From an uncultured Anaerolineae bacterium (GTDB taxonomy: Bacteria; Chloroflexota; Anaerolineae; Promineifilales; Promineifilaceae): a DNA stretch of 64,000 nt. The notes under the pieces are model-generated. The model was not told the DNA's origin. It worked only from the letters and a program-made list of their open reading frames with translations, and did not search any database. Positions 1 to 9,044 of the stretch are shown here, piece after piece. Location of the stretch: positions 62,001-126,000 of the forward strand of contig CAJQMR010000013.1 of assembly GCA_905479495.1 (NCBI GenBank), written 5' to 3'. Every line of letters starts with the position of its first letter. Position 1 is the first letter of the stretch. The position numbers and the translations under genes are program-made.

Positions 1-2
1 GT

Positions 3-104
3 TTCTTCTTGGTAGACCTGGCTTTTGCTTTTTATTTGCTGCTGGGAACGGCCGTTTGGCTACAAAGTCACGGGTCAGGTAAAATCAATGATGGTTTGGC
101 GTAA
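3..104 (+). CDS. 3' end of an unidentified membrane protein (partial)
   Basis: An open frame enters from the left edge and ends at TAA 102-104. The 33 visible residues contain a hydrophobic stretch (FFLVDLAFAFYLLLGTAVW) that looks like the last transmembrane helix, then a short polar tail. The other forward frames are less protein-like. Too little is present to name a family, and it could be chance open frame. Confidence 0.35.
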   Translation, partial: FFLVDLAFAFYLLLGTAVWLQSHGSGKINDGLA

Positions 105-165
105 CTTACCCATTTTACGAGTGTTTTCTTCTGTGGTGCAGGTAAGCCACCATCGTGGAGATTGC

Positions 166-193
166 TTGACAATCTAAGGGTTATTTCTACAAT
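166..193 (+). promoter_or_regulatory. Sigma-70 type promoter for acpP
   Basis: TTGACA at 166-171 and TACAAT at 188-193 are separated by 16 nt. The predicted transcript would start near 200, leaving a leader of about 45 nt before the acpP start at 247. Confidence 0.6.
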
Positions 194-246
194 TGCCCGC
201 CATACACTAAAAAATATAATCAAAAATACCCTTGAAGGAGAGTAGG

Positions 247-486
247 ATGAGCGATACTAAAGCGCAGGTAACAGAAATTATTGTGGAATTGTTAGGCGTT
301 GATGAAGATCAAATTGTGACCGAGGCCCGTTTCCGCGAAGATTTGGAAGCGGATTCGTTGGACCTTGTTGAGCTAATCATGGCCTTTGAAGAAAAATTCG
401 ACGGCGAGATTTCTGATGAAGAAGCCCAGAAGATTACAACCGTCGGTGAAGCTGTTACTTATATCGACACACATATGCGTGCCTAG
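247..486 (+). CDS. acpP: Acyl carrier protein
   Basis: 79-residue acyl carrier protein, the carrier of growing acyl chains in type II fatty acid synthesis. The phosphopantetheine attachment motif is visible as [18 protein letters not shown], with Ser of DSL as the modified residue. Length and acidic composition are normal for the family. The start is ATG 247, six bases after a GGAG; an upstream in-frame TTG at 232 lies inside the ribosome binding site and is rejected. It is a single-gene unit with its own promoter and a terminator at 562-607; no fab genes are adjacent in the window. Confidence 0.93.
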   Translation: MSDTKAQVTEIIVELLGVDEDQIVTEARFREDLEADSLDLVELIMAFEEKFDGEISDEEAQKITTVGEAVTYIDTHMRA

Positions 487-494
487 AAAAATGC

Positions 495-552
495 AATTGG
501 GTAATTGAATAATTAGGCAATTTAATTGTTCAATTACTCAATTACCTAATTA
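495..552. repeat. AT-rich palindromic intergenic element
   Basis: The gap after acpP is built from variations of the word TAATTGA/TCAATTA. Inverted arms include TAATTAGG 510-517 with CCTAATTA 545-552 and GTAATTGA 501-508 with TCAATTAC 538-545. A similar element stands at 62869-62920. Confidence 0.6.
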
Positions 553-561
553 CGAACTCCC

Positions 562-607
562 AGCACCCAAACCAGGCAATTGACCATTGGTTGGGTGCTA
601 TTTTTTT
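562..607 (+). terminator. Rho-independent terminator of acpP
   Basis: AGCACCCAA (562-570) pairs with TTGGGTGCT (591-599), extended by ACCA/TGGT inside, and is followed by seven T. It overlaps the stop codon of the convergent membrane-protein gene. Confidence 0.75.
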
Positions 608-1212
608 GCCAATTGGCTGGCAGCCAGACCCAACACGGCGGCATGCCCCAACAAGTTTAACCAGAAACCGGGACCATACCCCAGCGTGACGCCTATGAGC
701 TCGCTAGCATACGGCCGTACTTCCCAATAAATCAACGTCGGCCAAATCAACCCGACCAGACCAGCAACGGCCATCAAAGCCCAGCCCGCTGTTTGCAGCC
801 ACGGCCGTTTCTGCCCTCGAAAAAACGTTAGCATACCCGCCACCATAACCACCAGCCCAATTGCCACCACACGCGATAAATATTCGCTTCGAGTGGCTGC
901 TTCTTTTAAATCCTCCAGCGCCGGAAAAGCTAGCAGGCTCACAGCAACAGCCACCCCACGAAAAAGCCAGGTTTGGAAACGGCCGTTGTCCCACCCAACA
1001 GTAAAAAAAAGCAGCATCAACGCTAGCGTGATGGGCGGCAGATAAAACCAGTTGCGCTTCACACCCAGGCCAAAAAACTTGGTCCATTCACCCATCTCAA
1101 TACCCAACAATTGCAGCCCGGCCGATGGCCCCGGCAGCCACACCATCAGGTAGCCAATAAAGATTGCCGTGAAGCTGAGCAAGAACAGAGTTTGTGTTTT
1201 AGGTTTCGTCAT
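598..1212 (-). CDS. Hypothetical five-helix membrane protein
   Basis: 204 residues with about five hydrophobic segments, beginning with a helix at residues 8-28 (LFLLSFTAIFIGYLMVWLP). No catalytic motif or known family is recognised. It lies convergent to acpP and is separated from the bchI-like gene by a GC-rich hairpin element, so it is probably transcribed alone. The ATG start is preceded by only a weak purine stretch. Function unknown; an inner-membrane location is the only supported inference. Confidence 0.7.
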   Translation of the reverse strand: MTKPKTQTLFLLSFTAIFIGYLMVWLPGPSAGLQLLGIEMGEWTKFFGLGVKRNWFYLPPITLALMLLFFTVGWDNGRFQTWLFRGVAVAVSLLAFPALEDLKEAATRSEYLSRVVAIGLVVMVAGMLTFFRGQKRPWLQTAGWALMAVAGLVGLIWPTLIYWEVRPYASELIGVTLGYGPGFWLNLLGHAAVLGLAASQLAKK

Positions 1213-1237
1213 GGGAAAAGTTTTTGGTGGAATATCT

Positions 1238-1295
1238 GACCCCCTCCCTAACCCTCCCCATTTTAGGGGAAGGGGATTCGGCTGGGGTGAGGGTC
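1238..1295. repeat. GC-rich REP-like hairpin
   Basis: A C-rich arm starting GACCCCCTCCC at 1238 pairs with GGGGTGAGGGTC at 1284-1295; CCTCCCC and GGGGAAGGGG lie between. This resembles the common bacterial CCCTCACCCC-type intergenic repeat. It overlaps the stop codon of the next gene and may act as a terminator or mRNA end protector. Confidence 0.55.
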
Positions 1296-2424
1296 ACTCT
1301 TTAAAAACGGCCGTTAATACCTCATCCTCTTCCGCCTGATCGGCAAAAAATTTGGCCAGTTGGGGACTTTGGCGCTGGCGCAGGGCCAGCAGCGCCACCG
1401 CCTGCACATCTTCCGGCAGCACTTCATCCCGCTCATCAGCAGCGGCGTGAGCCCGGGCCGCTTCAAATAACGTAATCTCTGCCCGATTAGAATCAATGGT
1501 CAGCTTTTTCACCAAAGCCAACCCCAGCTCACGGGCTGGTTCACTAACCGTTACCGCTGGCAAACGATCCCGCGCCTGCTGAATTTCCTCGGCCAGGGCC
1601 AGGGTGCCTTCAGCATAACTGATAGCAAACAGCTCGGGGCGATTTTTGTAGGCCATTGCTCGCTCATACGCCTGGTAGCGCAGAGCGGGATCGTCCAGGC
1701 CGCGCACCACGGCACGCAGGCCAAAACGGTCCATCAGCTGGGGTCGCAGCCGCCCTTCTTCCGGGTTCATCGAACCGATGAGCATAAGGCGGGCGTTGTA
1801 GGTCATCTTCAGCGGACCGCGCCGCACTGTGTAATGTCCCTGCGCCGCCGCGTCCAAAATGGCGTCGGTGATCACGTCATCCAGCAGATTGACTTCATCG
1901 ATGTATAAAATGTGCCGGTCGGCATGTCCCAAAATGCCACGCTCCAGCCGCACGCGGTTTTGCTCCAGAGCCACACGTTCGTTAATGCCGCCGACGACAT
2001 CATCCAGCCGGGCGTTGAGGGGCAGCTCGAAGATACGCACTTTGTCAACGGCCGTTAACGGTTCGCCGTGGCCAAATTTGGTGGCACAATCCGGGCACAC
2101 GCCATCCATGCCAAACTGTTCAACCATTTCTTCGGTGCAGCCATGCACGCATAAACTGTGATTAACGGTAGGTAGCAAATCGGTGAGGGAACGAACGGCC
2201 GTTGTTTTGGCCGTACCACGCGGACCAATGAGCAGCACCCCACCCACTTCTGGATTGATCAGCGACAGGGTCAAGGCCAGCTTCATTTCTACCTGGCCCA
2301 CGATAGCCAAAAAGGGGAATGGCTCAATCTCGGCCCGGCCCAGATCAGCATCGGGCAGGCCGGTGATTTTGGCGGCAGAAGCATGCCGCAGGATGTCTAG
2401 CAGCTTGGAGTGGCGCTCGGTCAT
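1294..2424 (-). CDS. Magnesium-chelatase-subunit-I-like AAA+ ATPase
   Basis: 376-residue AAA+ ATPase of the BchI/ChlI clade. Walker A is GPRGTAKTT (67-75), Walker B ILYIDE (172-177), and the sensor region LIGSMNPEEGRLRPQLMDRFG is present. Four cysteines at 92, 96, 110 and 113 form a C-x3-C...C-x2-C group that could bind zinc. In phototrophs BchI works with BchD and BchH to insert Mg into protoporphyrin; none of these partners, nor any other pigment gene, is in the window, so a MoxR-like chaperone role is equally possible. The start overlaps the stop of the thioesterase gene by ATGA, indicating translational coupling. Confidence 0.8.
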   Translation of the reverse strand: MTERHSKLLDILRHASAAKITGLPDADLGRAEIEPFPFLAIVGQVEMKLALTLSLINPEVGGVLLIGPRGTAKTTAVRSLTDLLPTVNHSLCVHGCTEEMVEQFGMDGVCPDCATKFGHGEPLTAVDKVRIFELPLNARLDDVVGGINERVALEQNRVRLERGILGHADRHILYIDEVNLLDDVITDAILDAAAQGHYTVRRGPLKMTYNARLMLIGSMNPEEGRLRPQLMDRFGLRAVVRGLDDPALRYQAYERAMAYKNRPELFAISYAEGTLALAEEIQQARDRLPAVTVSEPARELGLALVKKLTIDSNRAEITLFEAARAHAAADERDEVLPEDVQAVALLALRQRQSPQLAKFFADQAEEDEVLTAVFKE

Positions 2425-2906
2425 AAACCTTCCTGATGCCGGTGTTGCAAGCGCAGCGCCTGCCGGTTGGCAGCTCGCTCAAAGCGCGCTTTTTCTTCTT
2501 CCGTTTCCAAAACAAGCGGGGGAACAGGTACGGGACGGCCGTCTTCATCCAGCGCCACATAGACAAAATAGGCCGTGTTGGTGTGGGTCACAGCCCCAGA
2601 AATGACGTTTTCGGCCGTTACCACAACGCGTGTTTCCATTGAGGTTCGCCCTACCCAGGTCACTTCCGCCCGCACTGTCATCAAATTGCCAATGTGTACG
2701 GGGGAATGGAACCCCATTGAGTCTACTGTAACGGTAACGGCGGGGCGACGGGCATGTTTGGTCGCCGCCATCCCCCCAGCTTCATCGCACAGCTTCATGA
2801 TGAAACCACCATGAACATTGCCCAGGTTATTGGCGTTGGATGGACCCATGAGTTGAGTTAATGTGATTTGAGATTCAGACGGCCGTTTTCCTTCCAGCTT
2901 ATTCAT
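2421..2906 (-). CDS. Acyl-CoA thioesterase (hotdog fold)
   Basis: 161-residue hotdog-fold thioesterase of the YciA/acyl-CoA hydrolase group, predicted to cleave acyl-CoA to free acid and CoA in the cytoplasm. The helix motif GNVHGGFIMKLCDEAGGMAA (about 29-48) carries the conserved Asn/His-Gly-Gly and acidic residue expected at the active site, and HTNTAYFVYVALDEDGRP matches the core strand. It is the first gene of a two-gene unit with the BchI-like ATPase, overlapping by 4 nt. Substrate chain length cannot be told from sequence. Confidence 0.85.
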   Translation of the reverse strand: MNKLEGKRPSESQITLTQLMGPSNANNLGNVHGGFIMKLCDEAGGMAATKHARRPAVTVTVDSMGFHSPVHIGNLMTVRAEVTWVGRTSMETRVVVTAENVISGAVTHTNTAYFVYVALDEDGRPVPVPPLVLETEEEKARFERAANRQALRLQHRHQEGL

Positions 2907-3000
2907 GCAATACCTACGTGAAGTTGGTCACAGAGTTCAAAGAGATTTTTGAGAATTGTTCTCTTTCTCTGCCTGCTCTTTTCCTCTATGGCTATTGTTT

Positions 3001-3360
3001 TTATTCCATGTCGGGTCGGGTCTCAGAAACATAAATGAGACGTTCGGGGTATTCTTCAAACATATCAATGATTTGGTGCGGTAGCGAGGCCAGCATGGGA
3101 GCAAGGGGCATGTTAGCTGGCAATTTCGGCCGTTCTGGGCGTGGCGGTGGTTCTAGCCGCAGCTTGTCTACCGGGCGGGTACGTTTGCGCAGCAGCCGCT
3201 TATCATCGCTCAAAAAACCCAGGTACAAGCCACCTGTATCGTACACGTCACGCCCCACGGTAAAACCAATCCACTCACCATCTACATTAAAAACGTGCCC
3301 ATCGGTGTAAACAGCGACCCACTCACCATCTGTACGATAAATTGGTACCATAATATCCAT
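3001..3360 (-). CDS. Conserved hypothetical beta-rich protein
   Basis: 119 residues. The first half is a run of short beta repeats of the form DGEWVAVYTDGHVFNVDGEW...GRDVYDTGGLYLG, suggesting a small barrel or beta-flower fold; the second half is Pro/Arg-rich and ends in a helical acidic tail. I do not recognise a named family with confidence. Starts at TTG 3366, ATG 3360 and ATG 3351 are all possible; ATG 3360 is chosen, but GAGG placement also fits the later ATG. A good promoter lies directly upstream and the gene is monocistronic. Confidence 0.65.
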   Translation of the reverse strand: MDIMVPIYRTDGEWVAVYTDGHVFNVDGEWIGFTVGRDVYDTGGLYLGFLSDDKRLLRKRTRPVDKLRLEPPPRPERPKLPANMPLAPMLASLPHQIIDMFEEYPERLIYVSETRPDME

Positions 3361-3393
3361 CCTCAATCACATCTCTTTCTTTTCGGTGCCTGC

Positions 3394-3422
3394 ATTATAG
3401 TGAGGGATGTGGGCAGAATCAA
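3394..3422 (-). promoter_or_regulatory. Sigma-70 type promoter
   Basis: On the minus strand TTGATT (3422-3417) and TATAAT (3399-3394) are spaced by 17 nt. It would drive the small beta-rich gene with a leader of about 27 nt. Confidence 0.6.
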
Positions 3423-3439
3423 GAAACCCTCATCTTTAC

Positions 3440-3475
3440 AAAAAAAATGCCAGACACGGACCCGTGTCTGGCATT
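3440..3475 (-). terminator. Rho-independent terminator of the STAND operon
   Basis: ATGCCAGACACGG and CGTGTCTGGCAT form a 12-bp stem with a tiny loop; on the minus strand it is followed by eight T. It ends the two-gene NTPase operon. Confidence 0.85.
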
Positions 3476-3500
3476 CTCATATTCATGACGAAGAAGCATT

Positions 3501-4799
3501 TTAGATGATGTTACCGCGCTCCAGGCGAATGGCATCGGTTAACGGACCCAGATCGTGCCGATTGCGCCAATAATTAACCATTTCACGCGCTTTGGCTGGT
3601 TTGCTTTGCCCCGGCAAGGATTCAAAATCCATGCCTAGATCAAAACAAAGTGTACGCAGTTCATCCAGATCAAAAGAATCGACCAGAGCGTGTCGGATAC
3701 GGGCCAAGTCTGCGCCTGAATACGGCGTGATGGTTGCCGGTTCCGCTGGTTGCATTTGGGCATATTGCCGCAACCAGGTATGGAAGACACGGCCGTTTAT
3801 ATACGCATGCCCATCCGCTTTGTAAAGCAAGCCATACCCATGCAAGCGCCGCACGATAGCGTCCAGTTCAATGGTGGGATAATTGAGTTCAGTTAACGGC
3901 CGTCCGCCGGCCACCGCCAGCAAAATGGTGCGTTCATTCGTGGTAAAACTGTGCCACCACTGGTCAAAGTAAGGGGCCAAATCAGCCGCCAGCTGCTGCC
4001 GAATCCCCTCCGCATCCGGTTCGCCGCCAGCGCGCCTGCGTTGGAACCATTTAGCGGCCGTTGCCTGCACAAAAAATGGGAGTGAACCCGCCAATGCTTG
4101 AATATCTTGCACCTCATCCTGGCTGAAGTGCACCCCGCCCTTGGCCGCAGGCGCATCAATCAGCTTCGTCGCTTCTGTTAGCTCTAGAGCAGACATATAA
4201 ATAGGGGTTGGGTAGAAAATATTGTAGAAGGGCGACGTCGGCGGCAGACCTAGGCGTGTTCCCAGCGTGTATAAATCCCAATAAGAAGCCGTTACGCAGG
4301 CCAAATCATATTCCAGAACGCCCGTCATGGCCCGCAGCTCAGTTAAAAAATCCTGGGTAAATGCTTCCGTGCGCAAATGGTCAAACTCATCTAAGAGCAG
4401 CACAATGCGTTTGCCAGGGAATTGGCACAGGTAGGCTTCCACGTCATACAGCTTGGTCTGCCCCAAAGGGGATTCCTTCCACAAAAAATCAGTTTGGCCC
4501 TGGCCTAAATTCACTTTCAGGCGTTGCAGCAGGCGATAATAAAAGTCGGATGGGGTTTTGCAGGACGAAACGTCCAGGTAGATCATGGTGTACTCATCCG
4601 GGCTGGCTAGATATTGCGCCATTGTGGTAGGATGCGCGACATATTGCAGGAATGAGGTTTTGCCTGCGCGCCGCACCCCCAATATGCTTACAGACTGAGC
4701 CTGTCGCCCCCCGATGATTTCAAAGAAACGGGTCGCTTGTTCAAGACGGCCGTAAAAATCGGCCGGGTGCTTAATTGGATGTCCAACAATGTAAGACAT
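3501..4799 (-). CDS. STAND-type NTPase with C-terminal effector-associated domain
   Basis: 432-residue P-loop ATPase. Walker A is GVRRAGKTS (41-49), Walker B RIVLLLDEFDHL (121-132), followed by a helical lid and a winged-helix-like region (about 275-340). Residues about 354-420 (start LARIRHALVDSFDLDELRTL, then LCFDLGMDFESLPG) match the effector-associated domain 7 / bacterial death-like pattern known from NTPase conflict and signalling systems, where such domains recruit matching effectors. Start ATG 4799 has GGAG ten bases upstream; the longer TTG start at 4817 has none. It follows the giant NTPase gene by 36 nt and is the last gene of the operon. No toxin-like effector domain is fused to it. 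Confidence 0.8.
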   Translation of the reverse strand: MSYIVGHPIKHPADFYGRLEQATRFFEIIGGRQAQSVSILGVRRAGKTSFLQYVAHPTTMAQYLASPDEYTMIYLDVSSCKTPSDFYYRLLQRLKVNLGQGQTDFLWKESPLGQTKLYDVEAYLCQFPGKRIVLLLDEFDHLRTEAFTQDFLTELRAMTGVLEYDLACVTASYWDLYTLGTRLGLPPTSPFYNIFYPTPIYMSALELTEATKLIDAPAAKGGVHFSQDEVQDIQALAGSLPFFVQATAAKWFQRRRAGGEPDAEGIRQQLAADLAPYFDQWWHSFTTNERTILLAVAGGRPLTELNYPTIELDAIVRRLHGYGLLYKADGHAYINGRVFHTWLRQYAQMQPAEPATITPYSGADLARIRHALVDSFDLDELRTLCFDLGMDFESLPGQSKPAKAREMVNYWRNRHDLGPLTDAIRLERGNII

Positions 4800-4835
4800 A
4801 AAAGTACAGCTCCACAAAAATAAACGTTACTGTAA

Positions 4836-7800
4836 CTAAGTCGTCGATAAAAGTGATCCCAAAGGATGTTTATGGGCCACCCAGCGCCGCAGCAGATCAA
4901 ACGAGATGGCGTACGCATAATCTTTGCTGATAAGCGTGGGTTCCCAGCCATTGGGTTGGGCCAACCGTCGCTGAATCTGCCGCTCGACAGGAACTCGCGT
5001 GAGCAAGCGCCGCACTTCCAACTGCTTCAGCGCCATGTTGATGGCATCTTCAGAATAGGTCGTCTCCCGCAGCCGGGACGAAATTTCAGCCCGAGACACA
5101 TTCTCTTCACCAATATCATGCGTACCGGCCAATGATGCCATGACAAACCGCTCAACGGCCGTACTTTCATTCCAAAGATGCTGTAAATGACTATCATCCT
5201 CTTCAATTACCAAATTAATGGTCTCGCGCACATCCCCAATAGTGATCAGCTTGCTGCGCCGTCCTTCTAGATTGGTTGAACTGACCAACCGATGACAAAT
5301 GAGCTGGCTGAAATAAGGATGGCCACGCGTCGTCAGCCAAATACGATCCACCGCCAGGTCATCATACTGAATCATCGGCGCGACTGGCTCACGAATCAAC
5401 GTTTCCGTCTCCTCACGACTTAAATAATCAATTTCGCGGCTAATGCCCACATGGAAAATGATGCTCCAATAATCTTCGACAAGCTGGTTGGTCCCAGCCA
5501 AGATAAACGTAATCCGTGTTCGATGCTGCATTAAGGAGCGCAGGTAAGGGAAAATGTCAGATGAAAGGCGACCACGTTCCACACTTTCCTGGAGCTGCTC
5601 CATTTCATCAATGATGAGTACCAGCAGTCCATTGGGTGGCAATATATCTTCAATTTGATCCAGAAATTGATCAAATTCGCCAAAGATCGTGCCGTTGGTA
5701 GACCAATTCTCTCGCGGTGTGAGTTCTATGCCGCGCTTGTGCAGATTGCGAATAATTTGTTGGCTAAAGCGGGCAAAAAATTCCGGCATTTCACATCCGG
5801 CCAACCGCTGCAAATCGATGTAAACGGGATAGATTGGATATCCAGGATATTCGCGGATGGTTTTGCCACGCTTCCCGCCAACCAGTTGGTACAAGGTAGA
5901 GGTTTTCCCCATACGCCGCTGCCCATACAAAATAAGCGTGTGGGGCTGTGTTTTGCCCAGCAAATTTTCTTCAATCCACATAAACACATCTTCGCGGCCC
6001 TTGTACAGCTCTTCAGAAGCGGGGGTCAACGGCTTGCCCACGACATACGGATTGTCGATATGGAACAGGGAACGCTCTTGCGCCTGGAAGCTCACTGGCT
6101 TTTCAATGAGCTGGCGATATTCGTGACCGCGCACATCGTAATAGGTAACGCGAACAGTCAGGCTGGTTTGCTTCTCGCGCGGCTGTAACCAGATAGAAAC
6201 CGGATATTCTTGACCAGCGTCTAAGGTACCCACAGCCAAAACGGCCGAATCGCGCTCCGTCTCATACCCGTTTGAGGGCAATATCTCCAGCGTCACGTTT
6301 TCCACCAGGCTGCCAAACAGCGGGTTCACCAGCCGAGCCACCACATTGGCCCGGCCCCGGCTGACGACCACATCTTCACTATCCAGCTCAAAATCAAGCG
6401 ACATCATCAAATCGGAGCCTCCGGTTGAGGTGATTTCGCCCAGTTCCTGCAAGATCATGCGCGTGGTCTCAGAGATAGGTCGATTGTCTATGGTGCGTAG
6501 TCGTTCAATTTCTGCCCGCGAGACAAGTAGATTTTCCCGATCCTTAGAAAAGCGCTGTGCATACCAGTCAAACTCTTCTCGGGTCAGTGGGTGCCGTGGC
6601 AGCATTTCGATTTGGAAAATACGAAACTCGTAATCCTTAAACACATACTCGCGCCGGGAGAACTGCCGCTTTTGCACCGGCTTAAACTCATGCACAATGC
6701 GGTAATCTTTGGGATTACGAATCCCCAATTCTTCCTGGAGCTCCCGCTGAATAGCTCTGGCAAAAGAGTCGCGATCCCCTTTTTGGTTGTCGATCTTACC
6801 GCCAATCAGGTTAAACATGCCCCAGTTGCTGTTCCATTGCAGCAAATATTTACGGTCTTCGCCGCTGCCCACGGTGATGGCCGCAAAGGAACTGCGCTGG
6901 CGCAAGTCACTTAGAACTTCTGTTAATTCTAACGGCCGTTCCCCACCTTCTATCGCCTGCTTCCCAGAAACCAAGGCACAGCTCAAGGCTAGACGCTTCG
7001 CCCAAGGCTCATGGTCCAACCCCTTAAACTTCAGCGCAGCCACGCTATGGAAAAAGACAGCGACCGGGAAATGATATTTAAAGCGTTCCGGGCTGTAAGT
7101 TTCAGCAATCTGCCGCAAAGAGAAAAGGAAATAAAGCAGATTCTCCGAATACATGGGGAAGTGGGTGTACAAATTGTCATACCACTCTGGCTGGAAATCG
7201 CGCAGACTGGATAGAAAATCTTCAAAGTTTAATTCGGCCGTTTGCAACAGCACGTTTTCTACCAACATAGCAAACTGCGTTGCCGTCGTCTCATCCCACA
7301 AGCCCTCGTCTATCATCTCCTTGTACAAACGGTACATAATATGCGTGCGGAACTCCACTTCCAGCTTGGCCAAATCAAAATAGACATGCCCTGGTCTGGC
7401 ATCTGAAAAGTCGATGAACCAGACTGGCATCTCATCGCTTACTTCCACCAAAATGTTACTGGTGTTCAAATCGCCATGCACCACTGGGGAAACCTGCGGG
7501 ATGGGCACAATCATATCTTCGCGGCCAATTTCCCAAAGCAAGCAGCGCACATTGGTGATGGGCGATAAAAAGCGACCAGAGGCGAACTCAAAAGAATCAT
7601 TTTCAAAATCGTATGGCTTGCCGGTAATCGCCGCAATGTTTTCCGCCAGAATCGTTTCGTCCGTAGCCATCACGCGGCCGCGCACGCTGATTCGCTTGCC
7701 CCGGCGGAATACAGGATGTGTCAACATTTGCCGCTGTGATTCCTTCAGACGGATCTTAAAGCGCAAAATAGGGTGATTTTTATCTTTTAGCAGGCTGGAG

Positions 7801-9029
7801 ATTGGGTAGCGCGAGATTAAATCATCGTGCACATACAACACGCCCTCTTTCGTATCCAGTTCTGCCACCTCAAATCCACGCAGTTCCACGCTAGGCGTTT
7901 CTCCCTGGCGCACAGCTTTGTGCACGTCGCGCAACGCCTGATTTCCTGGTACGGCCGAAAGCGTTGTCAACTCTTCCGCAGCAATAACAAAATCAGCGTT
8001 GGACTCTCGGGGATCAATCAGCTCAGCCTCATCCAGCGTAAGGCTGGGTGGTAAAACGCGGGCATACAGCGGTGCCCAATAGCGCAGCTCTGTATCAGAA
8101 CTGCCCGCATACAGCTGCTCCAGGCTCAGGCGCAGCTGGGACAACACCTTATCAATAAGCTCTTTGCGCACGCGATTTTGGTCGCGCAAAAATTGGGTCA
8201 GGGTGATAGCATCTTTGTTGGAACCTGCCAGCGTGTAGCAGGCCCCGGCCAGGTGCTCGCCCCGGATCATTTTGCCCTGAATTTGGCCAACCTGACGGTT
8301 CAGGCGCGGCTGAATGAGCCGTTCTTGCTTTTCTTGGACCGCTTCCAGCCTATCGGCCACATCTATTTTAAGAATGCGCTTAAGCTGGTGTGCGGGTTTG
8401 ACGGTATAGATACGGGAACCACTAAACCCTTCATCCATGCGGAAAATTTGTACCACATCGCTACCAGCAAAAAGTCGCTTAATGATGTACCGTTCTTCTG
8501 GATTTTGGGTGAGCGCTTCCAGGTCTGTATAGCTGAGGCCCGGTTCAATACGTGGTTTAAGCGTTTCGCTGGTGTATTGATCGAACAGCTCATGCCATTT
8601 GGTTGGTGAAAATACGTGTGTTTGGATTTGCTCCACCAGGTGGGCTACTTTGGGAGATTCTTTGAGGAAGTGCCAGGTGGCCCCAGCGCGTATCAGGTAC
8701 TTCATGCGGTCATCCGCATGGCTGGTAAAAACGACGATAGGCAGTTTCGGCCGTATTTCGCGCGCCTGGGTCATGAACATCATGATCTCTGGTAGAGAAT
8801 CGCTGTCAGCGTCAATAAAGATCAGGTCGATGTCTCGATTGGCGTTAACAACATCCAACGCTTTGTCGAAGGCGCCTTCCACGTAAAATTTAAAGATGTG
8901 GGTATGAATCAAAACATTGTTTGGGAAGATTGGCTGTGGCTGTGAATTTTGTGGCTGGGCAAAAGCACCAGCAACACAAAGCGTTTTGAGTTTCATGACA
9001 CCACGGAAAAGTCCAGATGTCACTGTCAC
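4836..9029 (-). CDS. Giant multidomain NTPase: receiver-like, kinase-like, Nudix, beta-sandwich, STAND
   Basis: 1397 residues. Order: receiver-like domain 12-140 with Asp73, Thr102 and Lys123 at phospho-switch positions but no N-terminal acidic pair; aminoglycoside-phosphotransferase/kinase-like domain about 180-690 with glycine loop GFSGSR (201-206), catalytic HGDLNTSN (518-525) and metal Asp in FIDF (538-541); Nudix domain about 705-865 with RELQEELGI (762-770); CARDB-like beta-sandwich about 875-985; STAND ATPase 1010-1397 with Walker A GQRRMGKTS (1036-1044) and Walker B LLVLIIDE. Start GTG 9029 is fixed by AGGAGG at 9042-9037, spacing 7. The kinase-like part resembles ternary-complex-associated domains of NTP-dependent conflict systems; that link is inference. 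First gene of the operon. Confidence 0.8.
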   Translation of the reverse strand: MTVTSGLFRGVMKLKTLCVAGAFAQPQNSQPQPIFPNNVLIHTHIFKFYVEGAFDKALDVVNANRDIDLIFIDADSDSLPEIMMFMTQAREIRPKLPIVVFTSHADDRMKYLIRAGATWHFLKESPKVAHLVEQIQTHVFSPTKWHELFDQYTSETLKPRIEPGLSYTDLEALTQNPEERYIIKRLFAGSDVVQIFRMDEGFSGSRIYTVKPAHQLKRILKIDVADRLEAVQEKQERLIQPRLNRQVGQIQGKMIRGEHLAGACYTLAGSNKDAITLTQFLRDQNRVRKELIDKVLSQLRLSLEQLYAGSSDTELRYWAPLYARVLPPSLTLDEAELIDPRESNADFVIAAEELTTLSAVPGNQALRDVHKAVRQGETPSVELRGFEVAELDTKEGVLYVHDDLISRYPISSLLKDKNHPILRFKIRLKESQRQMLTHPVFRRGKRISVRGRVMATDETILAENIAAITGKPYDFENDSFEFASGRFLSPITNVRCLLWEIGREDMIVPIPQVSPVVHGDLNTSNILVEVSDEMPVWFIDFSDARPGHVYFDLAKLEVEFRTHIMYRLYKEMIDEGLWDETTATQFAMLVENVLLQTAELNFEDFLSSLRDFQPEWYDNLYTHFPMYSENLLYFLFSLRQIAETYSPERFKYHFPVAVFFHSVAALKFKGLDHEPWAKRLALSCALVSGKQAIEGGERPLELTEVLSDLRQRSSFAAITVGSGEDRKYLLQWNSNWGMFNLIGGKIDNQKGDRDSFARAIQRELQEELGIRNPKDYRIVHEFKPVQKRQFSRREYVFKDYEFRIFQIEMLPRHPLTREEFDWYAQRFSKDRENLLVSRAEIERLRTIDNRPISETTRMILQELGEITSTGGSDLMMSLDFELDSEDVVVSRGRANVVARLVNPLFGSLVENVTLEILPSNGYETERDSAVLAVGTLDAGQEYPVSIWLQPREKQTSLTVRVTYYDVRGHEYRQLIEKPVSFQAQERSLFHIDNPYVVGKPLTPASEELYKGREDVFMWIEENLLGKTQPHTLILYGQRRMGKTSTLYQLVGGKRGKTIREYPGYPIYPVYIDLQRLAGCEMPEFFARFSQQIIRNLHKRGIELTPRENWSTNGTIFGEFDQFLDQIEDILPPNGLLVLIIDEMEQLQESVERGRLSSDIFPYLRSLMQHRTRITFILAGTNQLVEDYWSIIFHVGISREIDYLSREETETLIREPVAPMIQYDDLAVDRIWLTTRGHPYFSQLICHRLVSSTNLEGRRSKLITIGDVRETINLVIEEDDSHLQHLWNESTAVERFVMASLAGTHDIGEENVSRAEISSRLRETTYSEDAINMALKQLEVRRLLTRVPVERQIQRRLAQPNGWEPTLISKDYAYAISFDLLRRWVAHKHPLGSLLSTT

Positions 9030-9044
9030 TTATCATCCTCCTCA

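Noticed and set aside
1294..2424. Evidence for phototrophy from the BchI-like gene
   Set aside because: A single AAA+ ATPase without chelatase partners or pigment genes does not support it.
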